Origin: Puffinus mauretanicus
Lineage: Eukaryota > Chordata > Aves > Procellariiformes > Procellariidae
Assembly: GCA_023333565.1 (NCBI GenBank)
Contig: JAJKFH010003198.1
Coordinates: 828,001-892,000 of the forward strand
Direction of reading: 5' to 3'
DNA: 64,000 bases
The position numbers and the translations under genes were made by a program. The notes beneath the pieces were generated by a model. That model searched no databases and was not told where the DNA came from. It saw only the letters and a list, made by a program, of their open reading frames with translations. The first letter of the stretch is position 1. Each line of letters opens with the position of its first letter. This document shows positions 13,369 to 25,125 of the stretch, piece by piece.

Positions 13369-14229
13369 CTACCAGCTCATATGCAGCCAGCTGTCAACCA
13401 GCACCCCCAGGTCCCATTCCAACAGGCAGCTTTCCAGCCACTCTTGCCCAAGCCTGTAGCGTTGCATGTTGAACCTCATACAATTGGCCTCGGCCCATCG
13501 ATCCAGCCTGTCCAGGTCCCTCTGCAGAGCCTTCCTACCCTCCAGCAGATCAACACTCCCGCCCAACTTGGTGTCGTCTGCAAACTTACTGAGGGAGCAC
13601 TCGATCCCCCCATCGAGATCGTCGATAAAGATATTGAACAAGACTGGCCCCAGTACTGAGCCCTGGGGAACACCGCTCGTGACCGGCTGCCAACTGGATT
13701 TAACTCTGTTCACCACAACTCTCTGGGCTCGGCCGTCCAGCCAGTTTTTTACCCAGCAAAGAGTGCACCTGTCTAGGCCGTGAGCCGCCAGCTTCTCTAG
13801 GAGAATGCTGTGGGAGACAGTGTCAAAGGCTTTACTGAAGTCCAGGTAGACCACATCCACAGCCTTTCCCTCATCCACGAGGCGGGTCCCCTGCTCGTAG
13901 AAGGAGATCAGGTTGGTCAAGCAGGACCTGCCTTCCATGAACCCGGGCTGGCTGGGCCTGATCCCCTGGTTGTCCCGCACATGGCTCATGAGCGCCCTCA
14001 AGACAAACTGCTCCATAACCTTCCCCGGCACCGAGGTCAGGCTGGCAGGCCTGTAGTTCCCCGGATCCTCCTTCTGGCCCTTCTTGTAGATGGGCGTCAC
14101 ATTGGCAAGCCTCCAGTCATCTGGAACCTCCCCTGTTAACCAGGACTGTTGATAAACGATGGAGAGTGGCTTGGCAAGCTCCTCTGCCAAGTCCCTCAGT
14201 ACCCTCGGGTGGATCCCATCCGGCCGCAT
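13369..14229 (-). pseudogene. CR1 ORF2 reverse transcriptase fragment
   Basis: This 286-codon frame encodes most of a CR1 reverse transcriptase, the enzyme that copies LINE RNA into DNA at a nicked target. Visible landmarks are VTPIYKKG near residues 45-51, the first catalytic motif YLDFSKAFD at 128-136, [10 protein letters not shown] at 186-195, and the catalytic FADD box at 216-219. After residue 253 a 42-base deletion joins MRFN to QRYRLG while keeping the frame. The frame ends at a stop that replaces the codon after SW near the C-terminal domain. The apparent start is only the first available methionine inside a longer, 5'-truncated ORF2. The copy lacks the endonuclease, so it cannot move on its own. 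Confidence 0.9.
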
Positions 14230-14322
14230 AGACTTGTGAGTGTCCAGGTGGAATAGCAGGTCATTAACTGCTTCCTCTTGCGTTATGGGGGGTTTATCCT
14301 GTTCACCGTCCCTGTGTTCCAG

Positions 14323-14999
14323 ACAAAATTAAGCTATTTTTAAGAAAAATGATTTTCCATGATACCTCAATTTATCAGTCTTCATAATTCTCTGTTTCAC
14401 AAAGTAGTATGTACCTAACTCACCTCTCACTTATTAATATTTTACAGTATTAGGAATAACTACATAGACAACTTGTGCGGTTTCTTGAGAAAAATCAGGC
14501 TTTATTACTTCATCTGAGTAAGGTAAGCTGGCTGATGCTAGTTGTGACTGGAGGCAATCTTTATACTCCCTTATTCCAATTAAACAAATCTAGTAAGTAG
14601 ATATTTGCACTGGAATGCAGCTATACTATTAACCTTAACTGTTAAATTAATCCTTCAGCTTTGGAAGACTGTTACACAACTTCTCATATTCTACTGGACC
14701 CATTCCATTTACCTGATTTATAAATAAAAGCTCTCAGGCATGACAATATAGAATTGCTGTCCAGTACATGCAGTCATATTCCTCAATATGTCACTTGGTT
14801 ATACGTAACCTGAATATTTTGTACTGGATTGAGCTTTACTCTATTATTTTCTCTTTAAAAAGTTTACATTATGGGCACCTTCTTGACTCATTGCATTTCA
14901 GGGTGTATACTTCTGTATCTTTTGTAAAATTTCTGGAGCTTTTGAAGTAATAGAAGGATTGAATGTGTATGCTTGGTTAACCGACAAGTCCAAAAGGAT
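14323..14999. other. AT-rich unique DNA between two CR1 pieces
   Basis: No gene or repeat recognised. The sequence after the CR1 truncation point (about 14322) is plain AT-rich DNA. Confidence 0.5.
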
Positions 15000-15215
15000 T
15001 ATAATAATCTATAAATACCTGGAGGGTATAAATATCAAGGATAGTAAAAGATTATTTAGCATAGTATAATTTTAAGAGGCTCTCATTAGGACTAATAGAA
15101 TAAAATTAAGGCATATAAAATGTTACATGAAGAAGGAAAACCTTCTTGACAAAGTTAACTACTGGTCTATGGAATTGTTTCCTAGGGAAAGTGATGGAAT
15201 ACTCTTTGCCTATGT
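15000..15215 (+). mobile_element. Ancient CR1-family LINE relic (ORF2 C-terminal end)
   Basis: Plus-strand sequence reads like the C-terminal end of CR1 ORF2. An ATCTATAAATACCTGGAGGG block corresponds to the I/LYKYL-E/K-G segment. It is followed by GATAGTAAAAGATTATTTAGC, then GACTAATAGAATAAAATTAAG (T/S-NRIKL). Next comes GGTCTATGGAATTGTTTCCTAGGGAAAGTGATGGAAT, corresponding to the 'W(N)..LPREVVE' segment. It is old, has no continuous frame, and differs from the young CR1 copies. It is the only one of the oldest relics besides the weak 38.1 kb one that lies on the plus strand. Confidence 0.6.
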
Positions 15216-15216
15216 C

Positions 15217-15302
15217 TTTTTAATTTAGACTTATTTTAGACTAATTTAGACTAATTTTTAATTTAGACTAATTTTTAAAATTTAGACTAATTTTTAATTT
15301 AG
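15217..15302. repeat. Short tandem array of an ATTTAGACTAATTTTTA unit
   Basis: About five copies of a 10-18-base unit built around TTTAGACTAATTT are arranged head to tail with varying T/A spacers. The array begins exactly where the preceding CR1 relic stops being recognisable. Confidence 0.85.
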
Positions 15303-16709
15303 TGAACAGTAAGGAACAATCACACTCTGGCAGAGAGAAGGAGCAGATGACCTAATAGATCTTTTTCATCTTCTTTTTCAGTGACTTTCATTCTTCTTTT
15401 TCTTTAGCTGATAAAACAATATAGAAAGCAATGACCTTGAGGAAGGAGTTGTTCTGTATGACTTAATGGAATGAAATAATTCTGAGCTGCAATTACAATG
15501 AGGGCTTGGTGTGAAAATCAGGAATGCAGTTTCCTTTTTGTCAGCTGTGATGAATAATGTTCTTACCTGGATTGATGGGAGATGGACAAGCCCAGAAAAT
15601 AACATCAGCCTGCATGTTTAGTGAATGGTATATCATAAGGAATGACATAACATCTTGGTTCAAGCATCCATACTAACTGCCTATAGGTTTCTGGTGCAAT
15701 ATAAATGGTGGATTATAATATATAGAACGATACATTTGTGACGTGATTACAGACGAGATCTACTATTCACCCAAAGCACTACCATAACTGTTGCTGTATC
15801 AATATCTATGCATTTCAGCAGGTTTTTCATGAAGACATATCCAGCATTGGAACCTGCTGGTTGAAAACATACCAAACATGATGACTTTCAGTGTAAGGAT
15901 CAACTGTTTTTCAGGAACTGGAAAGGCCATCAGGCATGATGGTTCTGTTGCTTGCACATAGGAGGAAAGCGTTATCAAGCTTGGATACCATTGTGGTTAA
16001 TTGTTTTTTGCTTTTGGGAGTGGTTCATCTGCTTGGTCAACTTTACATTTTATTGCATTTTTAAAACTAAGCAAAGATAGAGTACATGACTCTCTGGAAG
16101 TGTTTTATACACACACTTTTATTTGGTACACTAAGTGTAAATGTACCCCATTAAAGCAGAGTAAATAACAGAGCTGTTAATATTCATACAGTGTTTGCTG
16201 TCACTGTAAAGTGCTCTGAAAACTTAGTTTTAGGAGCAGTTAGTTAAATTAAATATCAAATTGAATGAGTTTACCAAAACAGATCACCAGCTGGGGCTTT
16301 GCTGTGAATTTTGACTAGTAGTTTTGAATATAGGAAATTTGCTGGGGCTGCATTAATACATAAAATGGGATAAAAACCAGCTGGCAGACCTAAGGACAAG
16401 TGGTACAGGCTGGCCTATTTCTCTTCATCTATTGTGAAAAGGGCCTAAAAAATTAGTTCAAACATTGATACTACATTGTAGATATCTAAAAGTGGGGTAA
16501 TACAAATTCCATCTTCATTCATCCTAGAGAAAACTGTTATGGAGAGAATATAAACAGTTTAAATTAAAAAGAACTTCTGTTAGGTGAGACTGCAAGCCTC
16601 CAGACTCATCATGCCAGGTCACCACTGACACACATGCAATACAGAGTCATCTGACTACTATTTAAAAAAAAATTAAAATATATACTTATCATCTATATCT
16701 GGCCAAGGT
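15303..16709. other. AT-rich unique DNA, no gene seen
   Basis: No supportable gene or repeat family was found. Open frames are below 80 codons and show no domain. Confidence 0.5.
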
Positions 16710-16896
16710 GGGGGAAAGGGAAAGGGAAAAGAAAAGGGAAAGGGAAAGGGAAAGGGAAAGGGAAAGGGAAAGGGAAAGGGAAAGGGAAAGGGAAAGGGAA
16801 AGGGAAAGGAAGGGAAGGGAAGGGAAGGGAAGGGAAGGGAAGGGAAGGGAAGGGAAGGGAAGGGAAGGGAAGGGAAGGGAAGGGAAGGAAAAGGGA
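16710..16896 (+). repeat. Polypurine microsatellite (GGGAAA)n then (GGGAA)n
   Basis: There are 187 consecutive purines on the plus strand. The first part, to about 16807, is mainly GGGAAA units with one GAAAAGAAAA interruption near 16726. It switches near 16808, through AAGGAAGGG, to about sixteen GGGAA units ending near 16888. The minus strand is correspondingly all pyrimidine. Long open frames in both directions across it are artefacts of the repeat. Confidence 0.97.
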
Positions 16897-19800
16897 CAAT
16901 ATGGTTATGATCATAAATGTGTAAGTGCAACTTATGCTTCTATTACATTTGTCAGAATCCCTATTTTTAAAGTGAAAGCATTCATGGGTCATATTCACCT
17001 GATTAGTCTTGGGCATCTATTTAAGAAACACATTTAGAAGGCTGCAAAGTAAGTTTTTATTTTTTCAGAAATCCCAAAACAGACTTCCTTGAAAAAAAAC
17101 CCTTTATTTTCTCAATGTTTCAGGACTATTCTTTTAAATATATAGTCCATTGTTTTAGATTGCTATTTTTCATTTGTCTCTCCCTGCCTTCTTTTTCCTC
17201 TCCCATTTGCCACTTTTCCACTTTATTTTTCCTAACATTTATTATGATGATGGTCATCATATCCACTGTTTCTAATGACAAAATAAACAATGAGAAAGTA
17301 AAATGGAAATGAAGGAAAAAGCTATGAGTTAAAATTGAAATATTGTTTCAGAATTTTAGCAAAAATTTCCAGAATTAATGAATAAAAAAAGAACAATAAT
17401 TTGAAAATTAACAATTATTCTTTCTAAATAACTATAAAACATCAAACTGCCTGTTTTATTTTCCGTTTGTTTCTTCAAACCACTCTTGGAGAAGAAGAAG
17501 GGCAACAAAATTAAGAATGAATAAGATACCAGCTGATCCTCTACCATCCAGTTAGAAGTACGATCTAAGTTTGCAATCAGCTGCTCACTGTCCACTGTGT
17601 TATTTATTTAGACATATGATTTAACTGTGGTTTTAGCTGTCCTTTTAAATAAGGAAGGTGGTGGTGGTGCTTTCTTTTTGAGTTTGGTGACCAGAGTTCT
17701 CAAACCTTAGGTTCAACATAAGCTTCTGCAAGTTTCACAGTTCTGACTTTGTGGAAGTGTGACCTAAAAAGTGAGCTGAAGGATATTTTGGGCTAGAATC
17801 GTCTTAACTTTTATGTTATATTAATTATATATGAATAACATATGAATTATAACTGTAGCCAGTTTCTCTTAGGACAAGGCTACAAACATAATATAATAAT
17901 TCAAAAATGTTTGGCAAATTCTTATAAGGTTTTAGCCAGCGCAACACAGATACCCACAAGTGACATAGCTGTCCATGTGGATGTACTTTTTAAGCTAGTC
18001 AGAATTGTTTCTCAACAGTGTCTCCCTGATGTGACCATATTCCTTCTTTTTTCTGTTCGAATTCTTTTATCATGACACTATCTCCTTCAAAACATGCTCT
18101 TGAACCCTTCAAAAGTAGGATTGCTTTAATCCCTATCATCTGTACCACTCCTTCTGTTAAAATTAGTTTTTTATGCATGCAGGTGGCCCGAATTGTGACC
18201 TTTAATTTACCTAACACATCCTAAAATCTACCTGACACATGTTAAGATCATAACTGTTTTTTCACAGTCACATCAGCTTGATTACTGGTAGGCATCATGT
18301 CTTTGATGGATATAGCTACTTTTCACTTTTCCTTCTTTTGTTTTCATTTGGTGATGTACCAGCTTGATACCAAAAGATGGCCTTTCTGTGAAAATGAAGC
18401 ATGGAGGAGGCTAACACCTACTTGGTTCTCACATGTATTAAACTTAGATTCAATGAAAGTAGACTCAAGGCTGAAAGGATTGGATGTGATCCAGGTCCTA
18501 CAGTTTAGATATAATCTGAAATATAAGGCCTTGATCCAATGTCTCATCTTTTATAATTAAGTAGTCATTACAGTAAGTTGCCTAGCTAGCTGCTTATGAA
18601 ATTTCCTGCTTTTCAGACCAGTAATTCTTTAGGTGTCTCTTAATATTCCCTATATCCTTGCCATGTCATTATAGGTGGAGTATTTAATGGAGAGAAGGAA
18701 CGAAAATAGTTCGAATACTCATGGTAAAAGGAGAGTGTTCGATTTAAGTTTCTAAAACTTGGAGGAGTGCTGTGTCTACTGATATACTTGATAAGAGGTC
18801 ATTGCCGTAAACACCTCCTCAATTCTCTGAGGAAGCATTGCTGTAGCTACTACTGAATCCCAACAGCAAATACTCTGGGTTTTGTCAGATATATTTTCTT
18901 TTCTGCCTCAAAATGTAACCTGGAGTATAAGAATTATTTCGCCATATCTTGTAGCCCAATAAAACTTGTTTGTGCCAGGTTTCCAAAAATTCCAGAGAAA
19001 TGGCTGCTGTGCATTTCACAATGTACCACAGCTCTGCACTGATTTAGCAGTACAGGGTCTATATAAAAACAGAAATTATAAATCTAATGTGTACAGGATC
19101 CATGGGAACTAACATGTTTTCACAGATCTACTTGTGCCTATGGTTTGCAGAGAGTGTCTGTCCATGCTCCTGCCAAATTTTGTTAATGGCCAATTAGTCA
19201 TTAATGACATTAATGACAGTAAGTATGATCAATAATAGATGGGAGTCCATACTTCCAAATCTGATACAGCCAAACCAGCAGGCAAGGAAGGTAGTGAGGA
19301 CCACTGAGTAAGTAAAAAGCAGAGAGGAACATGTACTAACTGAAGTTGTCCCAGCACGATGATAACAAAAAACACAGGATTACTCTTCAGGTTTAACATG
19401 CCTGCTTTACTGGGAACTTAGAGGACCTCCTTATCCCTGCTTCCTGAAAGACTACGTTCTTTTTATGCTGTTCTTGCAGTAACTCTGAATTAAATTCCGT
19501 ATTCACATTACTTGCCTTATATGAGCTGTGGCAAGGAATCATCACATTGTCCCAATAGGCCAGTTAGATGCTTTGATTTAATGGACATTTTATGCTAGAA
19601 TGTTCTTTCACTGGTAATGTATGTACCTATTTTTCAAACGTAATGGAAAATCTGTTTTGAAAGTCCCTGCAAAAGTCTTATGTTAAGAAAGTGAACAAAG
19701 GCATAATGCAGCTATTAGCCAGTGATTGTTTTCTTCATGGGTTCTCTCAATAGCTAATTTTCTTCCTCTTTTGAATGCAAAATTTAAATTGTCATGTTTC

Positions 19801-21143
19801 ATCACCATTTCATTCTCCCAGATTGTCCTACAATAGGAAATCTTTTTCCTTTTTACCTTTTTTTTTTTTTTTAGTGAAACATGACCACTGAAAAAAAATC
19901 ATCCTGTTGGCTGGTACTTGTCCTTTGATATAGGTTAAGTTTCAGTGGCTAATGTCTCTCAATATTGTCATGGTGCTGAACAGTGACTGCAATTGAACTT
20001 GGGAAGTAGGTTTTGTTAGATGAAATAAATGGGCAGCATGTTCTAGATTATTAATCTCATTTATGTTTATTTACAAAAATATAATTCCTGATAATATGCT
20101 TGTAGTTGAGATTCCTTGAAGAACAGCAGTAACATAACTGTTGTTTATGAGCTATATATCAGAGGATTTTGCTCTTATATGCTCCTAGAACTGACTATGT
20201 GTCCTAGTTTTCAGTAAATCTCAGATTTTCCCTTGAGAATTATAGCTATTGTTTCATTTTTTGTCCTGTAGAATTCTTTACAAATCTTAAAGCCTTCCAC
20301 AAAACCATGAATAACATAATCCTCACTGTCTTAGACCTTGTGCCGTCATTTACCCTGGTTCTAAGTGATTTTAAAAATAAAATATTAAGACCCCTGTAAC
20401 TAAGTGATGTTATCTGATGTTTTAGTATTATATATTTCTTTAGTGTCCTCTTCGCATAATTATCAACGATCGAGCAAGATCGGTAAGAGGAAGCAAATCC
20501 CACTTTATTAAGGAGCTTGTAAAATGTATAAAGGAGGGTAAAGTCTCAACAACTGAGATTGCCAGTGTGATAAGGTATGGGCAAGTAATGATACCACAGA
20601 TCTGATTTCCTAAAACAGTAAGTAATCATAAAGCAAATTCCATGAAGGAAAGATTATAGATTATAGGAGGAAAGAATTAGAAACCAATGTTGGGAAGTCA
20701 ATCTGTGTGTATGCAACTACAAAGCTGGTTGTAATTATAACATCTCTGAAGAGCATCCTTTTAACAATTTAAGTCTTCTCAAGGGTATATGAAACCTGAT
20801 GACAGGGAGTACTTCAGAGATGTCTCAAAAATAAATAAAAATGTGATTCAGCAGCAAAAATAAGCCACTTTGAAACGGAAGGAAGAGGCATTATGAAAGT
20901 CCTAAAACCACAAGGGATGTTATACTGATATTCAAAGAAACATGTACAGGCATGGAAGACATGACATCAAGAAATGAGTCTTCAAAAAACATCTACCATT
21001 GGGAAAGGGGAATGAGAAAATGAAGTTTTTTATTTACTGATGCACCGAAAGAAAGATAACAGGAACTGAATGGTTAGGGATAAAATTCATAGGGATAAAA
21101 TCAAGCATAATCCAGCAGCTGATGAAAAAGCCTGTGTACAAAG
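16897..21143. other. AT-rich unique DNA, no gene seen
   Basis: No gene found; open frames stay below 90 codons with no recognisable family. A 12-base palindrome, GTCATTAATGAC, lies at about 19197-19208 and is followed by a second CATTAATGACA copy. A T13-14 run is present near 19859-19873. Confidence 0.5.
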
Positions 21144-21270
21144 ATACTTTATTTTTACCTTCTTTTTTCTCCTCCCATCTCTCTGTCCTCCCTTTTTTCT
21201 CACAAAAAAAACCCCAACAACCCCAAACCCAAAATCAAACAAAAAAAAACAAAAAAAAAAAAAAAGAGGG
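21144..21270. repeat. Pyrimidine-rich block followed by an A/C-only and poly-A block
   Basis: From about 21154 to 21200 the plus strand is nearly all C and T. It then switches abruptly to an A/C-only stretch with runs of A8, then A9 and A15 near 21241-21265. This is low-complexity DNA. It could be the remains of a poly-A tail, but no retrocopy body is recognisable next to it. Confidence 0.8.
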
Positions 21271-23844
21271 AAGAAATACTTTGTTAAAGATGAGGATGCA
21301 AGTCTTTTCATGCACTCTGGGAGGTATTCATAAATCTTCAGTTGAAAACTGGACCAGAAGAGGAACCAGTACATGTAGTATCTCTATGCTGAATGATTTA
21401 AGGACCCAACACTCTGTCCTGCAACTGTCTGAGGTAGGGATCTGTGTCCAGTCAACACAGGCGACAGAAGAATGTGTAAGGACAGGTTTATGATCTCACG
21501 CTGAGGAAACTGAGGACAATAGCAGGAGCTTCTAATAGCATGAACAATGGCATAGAACATTTTTACTTAAGCATATTTGAGTAAGCTCACAAAAGGAAAC
21601 TCAGCCCAGAAGAGTCATCTGTACAGAAGGAAAACAAAAACAAAAATCAGCATTAAAAGACACCTATCTCTATCCATTTTCTAAACAATGACAAAACAGT
21701 AGAGGAAACCAGTGCAGTACTGGGTTGGGAGCCAAAACACACATTTCTCGTTTGGATAATCACCACATTTATAAGAACAAAAACCAAACACAGTCTGCTA
21801 AAAAGACCGTTTCTCTAGTGCTGACTACATATTAACAATGTCTACTGCAAGCAAGCTGGCAAATGCTCACAAAAGTGACCTAACAAGTACTTCAGAAAAG
21901 GTGGTTGTTATCTGAACGTGGAACCTGGAAGAACAGAAATATTTGAAGGAGTCATACTGTCTAGTATGCTAGCCTTCTGTAAATACATATTTATTTCTTT
22001 ATTTTCAAGATAGGGCTTTTTTGGTGTGTTAGTACTTCGCATGATATGTGAAGCAATAAGAAACTTGAAGTTGCTTACGATGACATTTTTAATTCTCCCT
22101 AATTTGATGGTGAGATTTAAATAAGATGTTGTTGTTTATGATGCATTAAAATTTTGTCAAGGATACACAGATCATATAGCTAGACATTCTATTTTCTTCT
22201 GCATTTGAATAAAACAAATTAAATTAATAGAGACAGGCTTTTCTATTTTTGAAATTTCTGGAGATGTGACATAACTCTTGCTGAATTCAATCTTGTCCTG
22301 GAAAAGGATAGAACGGTTATATTATACTATGTGTGTATGCATATATATATTTTCATAATCTCATCTCATCAGAATATAATCCTACTTATGTTTTGCATTT
22401 TTATCTTTGCTTCAACAGTCCAAAGACCAAACATTTTATGCTAAGAAAATTTACCAATATAGACAGGAAAGATGTTTGTGTGAGAGAGGGAGAGAAAGAG
22501 AAGACGACGGAGTGTGAGCTGTCTTCAATAAAGTGTTTTTAACTAATTTCACTGACAGAATGGTATATGGTTATTAGTGGTCTTCATATGAGCTTTTATC
22601 TCTATGCCCCATGCCTCAAGGAGTGATAGCAGTGTAGCAGCTTTCATGAGTTTTGAAAATGGATTTTGTGTTATCTCCTCAGTAACCTCACTGAGTGCCT
22701 GTCCCTGGCTTGTTTCAGGTTTTATGTTTCTTTTTCTGTTGTACATGACCCTCTCTGCTCATTTTTTCTATTTGCCAGGATTTCAATTGTACTAAAGCTT
22801 CTGTACCTGTAATTAGTAATTATTACACTAATGGGAAAGGTGCTGCCAAGGTACAATAATATAACAGAGGCCAACAATTTTTTTTTTTTTAACAAGGTAC
22901 ACAATTTTTTGAGAACATTGAAAAGCATCAGGCAGAAGCACAAACTAAATCTCAGACACCTGTTGATAGGGAAGTTACTTTATTTCACACAGGAAATTAC
23001 AGGAAACCAATTAACCTGGTATGAAGAAAGACAAGATAAGGGTAATATTAAGCCTGAGACTCTCATTAAGAACTCCACTGGAGAGTTTGGTGTCTGCTTG
23101 TAACACACTGCATTTTGAAAAGGAATAACATGATTATAGAAATTTTAGTCTGTCTTCAGGTGTACAGATGGTAACACACAAATAAGATGTTATTAAAAAT
23201 ACAAATACAATAAGGACAGGATTTTGTAGATTTTATAGATTTGATTTGAATATTTAAAAGGGGTTGGAGAAAATTTACAGATGATAATACAAAACTTGCT
23301 TAAACTTTCTGTGTTCAAAATTATTCAAAATTACTTTGTAAAGGATGACCTTACACACAATTTTGCTGAGTTCCCTTATACTCTCAGTTAAATGCATGAT
23401 GTATTTTTGTATAGCTGGGTCACCTCTTGTCCCAGTTCAGGCACTTGGTGTTTCAGTCTCTCCCTTAACTCCTAATTCAGTTCCATGAGTTTTTATTATT
23501 TAGACGAGAAAGATTTATATTTATAAATGTCTGAATCATGAAATAAGAATAGGCCTGGACTATAGTCTAAGCCTATAATGAAAGCAGATTCACATTTTTA
23601 TTTTGGCAGAAGTTCAGAAGAAGTATAATATCTGTTCCTCAAACAGATGTCTAACATTTTCCCAAATTTATCTTAGATTTGTCATCCATTCAGATGGCTT
23701 CTGCTACCTTCTTCATGCTTAACCAAACCATGATTATAATTTTTGTAGTTTCAGTTTGAATTAAACCATTGTTAAATGTCTTCCATGTTTACTAGATAGC
23801 TTCAGGAAGGAAGAAGGCAGGCAGGCAGGTAGGCAGAGTCACTG
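21271..23844. other. AT-rich unique DNA, no gene seen
   Basis: No supported gene. Short T-runs lie near 22880-22890, and a short AGGC repeat at about 23814-23836 abuts the next CR1 piece. Confidence 0.5.
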
Positions 23845-25125
23845 GCCTCCAACTAGACTTTGTGCCACTGATCACCATCCTCCAATTGTGGCTGTTCAGA
23901 CAATTTTCAGCCCACTATACTGTTTGCTCACCCATCCCATAATTCATCATTTTCTCTGTAAGGATCTTATGGGAGACAGTGTCAAAAGCCTTACTGAAGT
24001 CCAGGTAGATAATATCCACTGCTTTCTCCTCATCTTCCAGGCCAGTCATTTCATTGTAGAAGTTTATCAAGTTGGTCAAGGATAACTTCCCCTTGGTGAA
24101 TCCATAATGACTTTCTTGTCCTTCATGTGTCTGGAAAAGTTTCCCAGGATTAGTTGCTCTATCACCTTCCCAGGGACTGAGATGAGACTGACTGGCCTGT
24201 AGTTCCCGGCATACTCCTTCTTGCCCTTCTTGATAATAGGAGTGACATTTCCTCCAGTCTCTCCCAGTCGCTATGACCATTCAAAGATTATTGAGAATGG
24301 CCTCAAAATTATATCAGCTAGATCCCTCAGAACTTGTGGGGGTATTCCATGAGGGTCCATGGACTTATGTAAGTCCAGTTTGCTTAAGTATTCTCTGTCC
24401 TGATCCTCTTTCACCGTGGGTAAGTCCTTCTCACTCCAGACTTTCCCCATGGTCTCTGGGGCCTGGGATTCCTGAAGGCCGGGCTTGCTAGTAAAGACTG
24501 AGGCAAAGAAGGCAAAGAAGTACCTCAGCCTTCTCCATGTCCTGTGTCACCAGGTTCCCTGCCCTGTTCAGCAGCGGGCCCACATTTTCCCTGGTCTTCC
24601 TTTTGTCACTTAGGCACTTATAGAATACCTTCTTGTCTTTCACTTCACTGGACAGATTCAATTCCAGTTGGGCTTTGGCTTTCTAAAACTTATTCCTGCA
24701 TGTTCAGACAGAGTCTCTGTATTCTTTCCAGGATACTTGTCACTGCTTCTACTTTCTGTATACTTCCTTTTTGTGTTTGAGTTTGGCCAGGAGCTCCGTG
24801 GTCGTCCATGCAGGCCACCTGTCATTTTTGCCTGACTTCCTACTTGGTGGGATGGACTGCTCTTGAGCCTGGAGGTGATCCTTGAATATTAACCAGATTT
24901 CTTGGGTCCCTCTTCCCTCCAGGGCCTTTTTCCATGGGACTCTTTCAAGCAGATCTTTAAAGCAGCCAAAACTTGCTCTCCTGAAGTCCAGTGCTGTGGT
25001 CCTGCTTTTTGCCCTGCTCCCTCATCTCAGGATGCTGAACTCCTGACTCTCATGGTCACTGCAGCCAAGGCTGCCTTCAACCTTCTAATTGCCAGTGAGT
25101 TCCCCCTTGTTTGTGAGTATGAGTA
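23845..25125 (-). mobile_element. Older CR1 LINE interior fragment (endonuclease end to RT), 3' end missing
   Basis: The minus strand follows CR1 ORF2 in order. It runs from the end of the endonuclease region near 25050-25120 (block CATGGTCACTGCAGCC on the plus strand, the SDHE segment) through the linker to the reverse transcriptase near 23845-24280. Alignment to the young copy at 61113-63869 is clear but much more diverged, with many indels. The element ends inside the reverse transcriptase, so unlike the usual CR1 copies it lacks the FADD region, C-terminal domain and 3' tail. Its 5' side is cut by the solo LTR that begins at 25126. Confidence 0.88.
23915..24280 (-). pseudogene. CR1 reverse transcriptase remnant
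   Basis: A 121-codon frame retains the conserved reverse transcriptase segment [16 protein letters not shown] near residues 95-110. This holds the first catalytic aspartate motif, preceded by LTNLINFYNEMTGLEDEEKA. Upstream, the frame is shifted compared with intact CR1, so the N-terminal part of the translation (residues 1-40) is out of frame. It stops at MNYGMGEQTV, where the element itself is losing similarity. Non-functional remnant. Confidence 0.8.

Larger units (their letters stand above)
12746..14322 (-). mobile_element. CR1 LINE, 5'-truncated copy of about 1.6 kb
   Basis: The minus strand holds the reverse transcriptase part of CR1 ORF2 followed by the 3' untranslated tail. The plus strand begins at the element's 3' end with a decayed TATAGAATCATAG tail, followed by GTTGGAAAAGACCTCTAAGA and GTGTCCAACCGTCAA. 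The copy aligns along its length with the younger copy at 61113-63869 and clearly belongs to the same or a sister subfamily. It stops aligning near 14322, just upstream of the reverse transcriptase domain, so it is truncated at the element's 5' end as usual for CR1. Relative to the younger copy it has a net 42-base deletion near 13474, an in-frame stop near 13366, and further small indels towards the 3' end. Confidence 0.95.

Noticed and set aside
13153..14139. Plus-strand open frames of 105-168 codons inside the CR1 copy
   Set aside because: They are antisense shadows of the CR1 reverse transcriptase; the real coding frame is on the minus strand.
16673..17037. Open frames of 85-109 codons on both strands across the purine tract
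   Set aside because: They are products of the GGGAAA/GGGAA repeat, which contains no stop in several frames; the encoded FP, SLPFP and ER repeats have no support as proteins.
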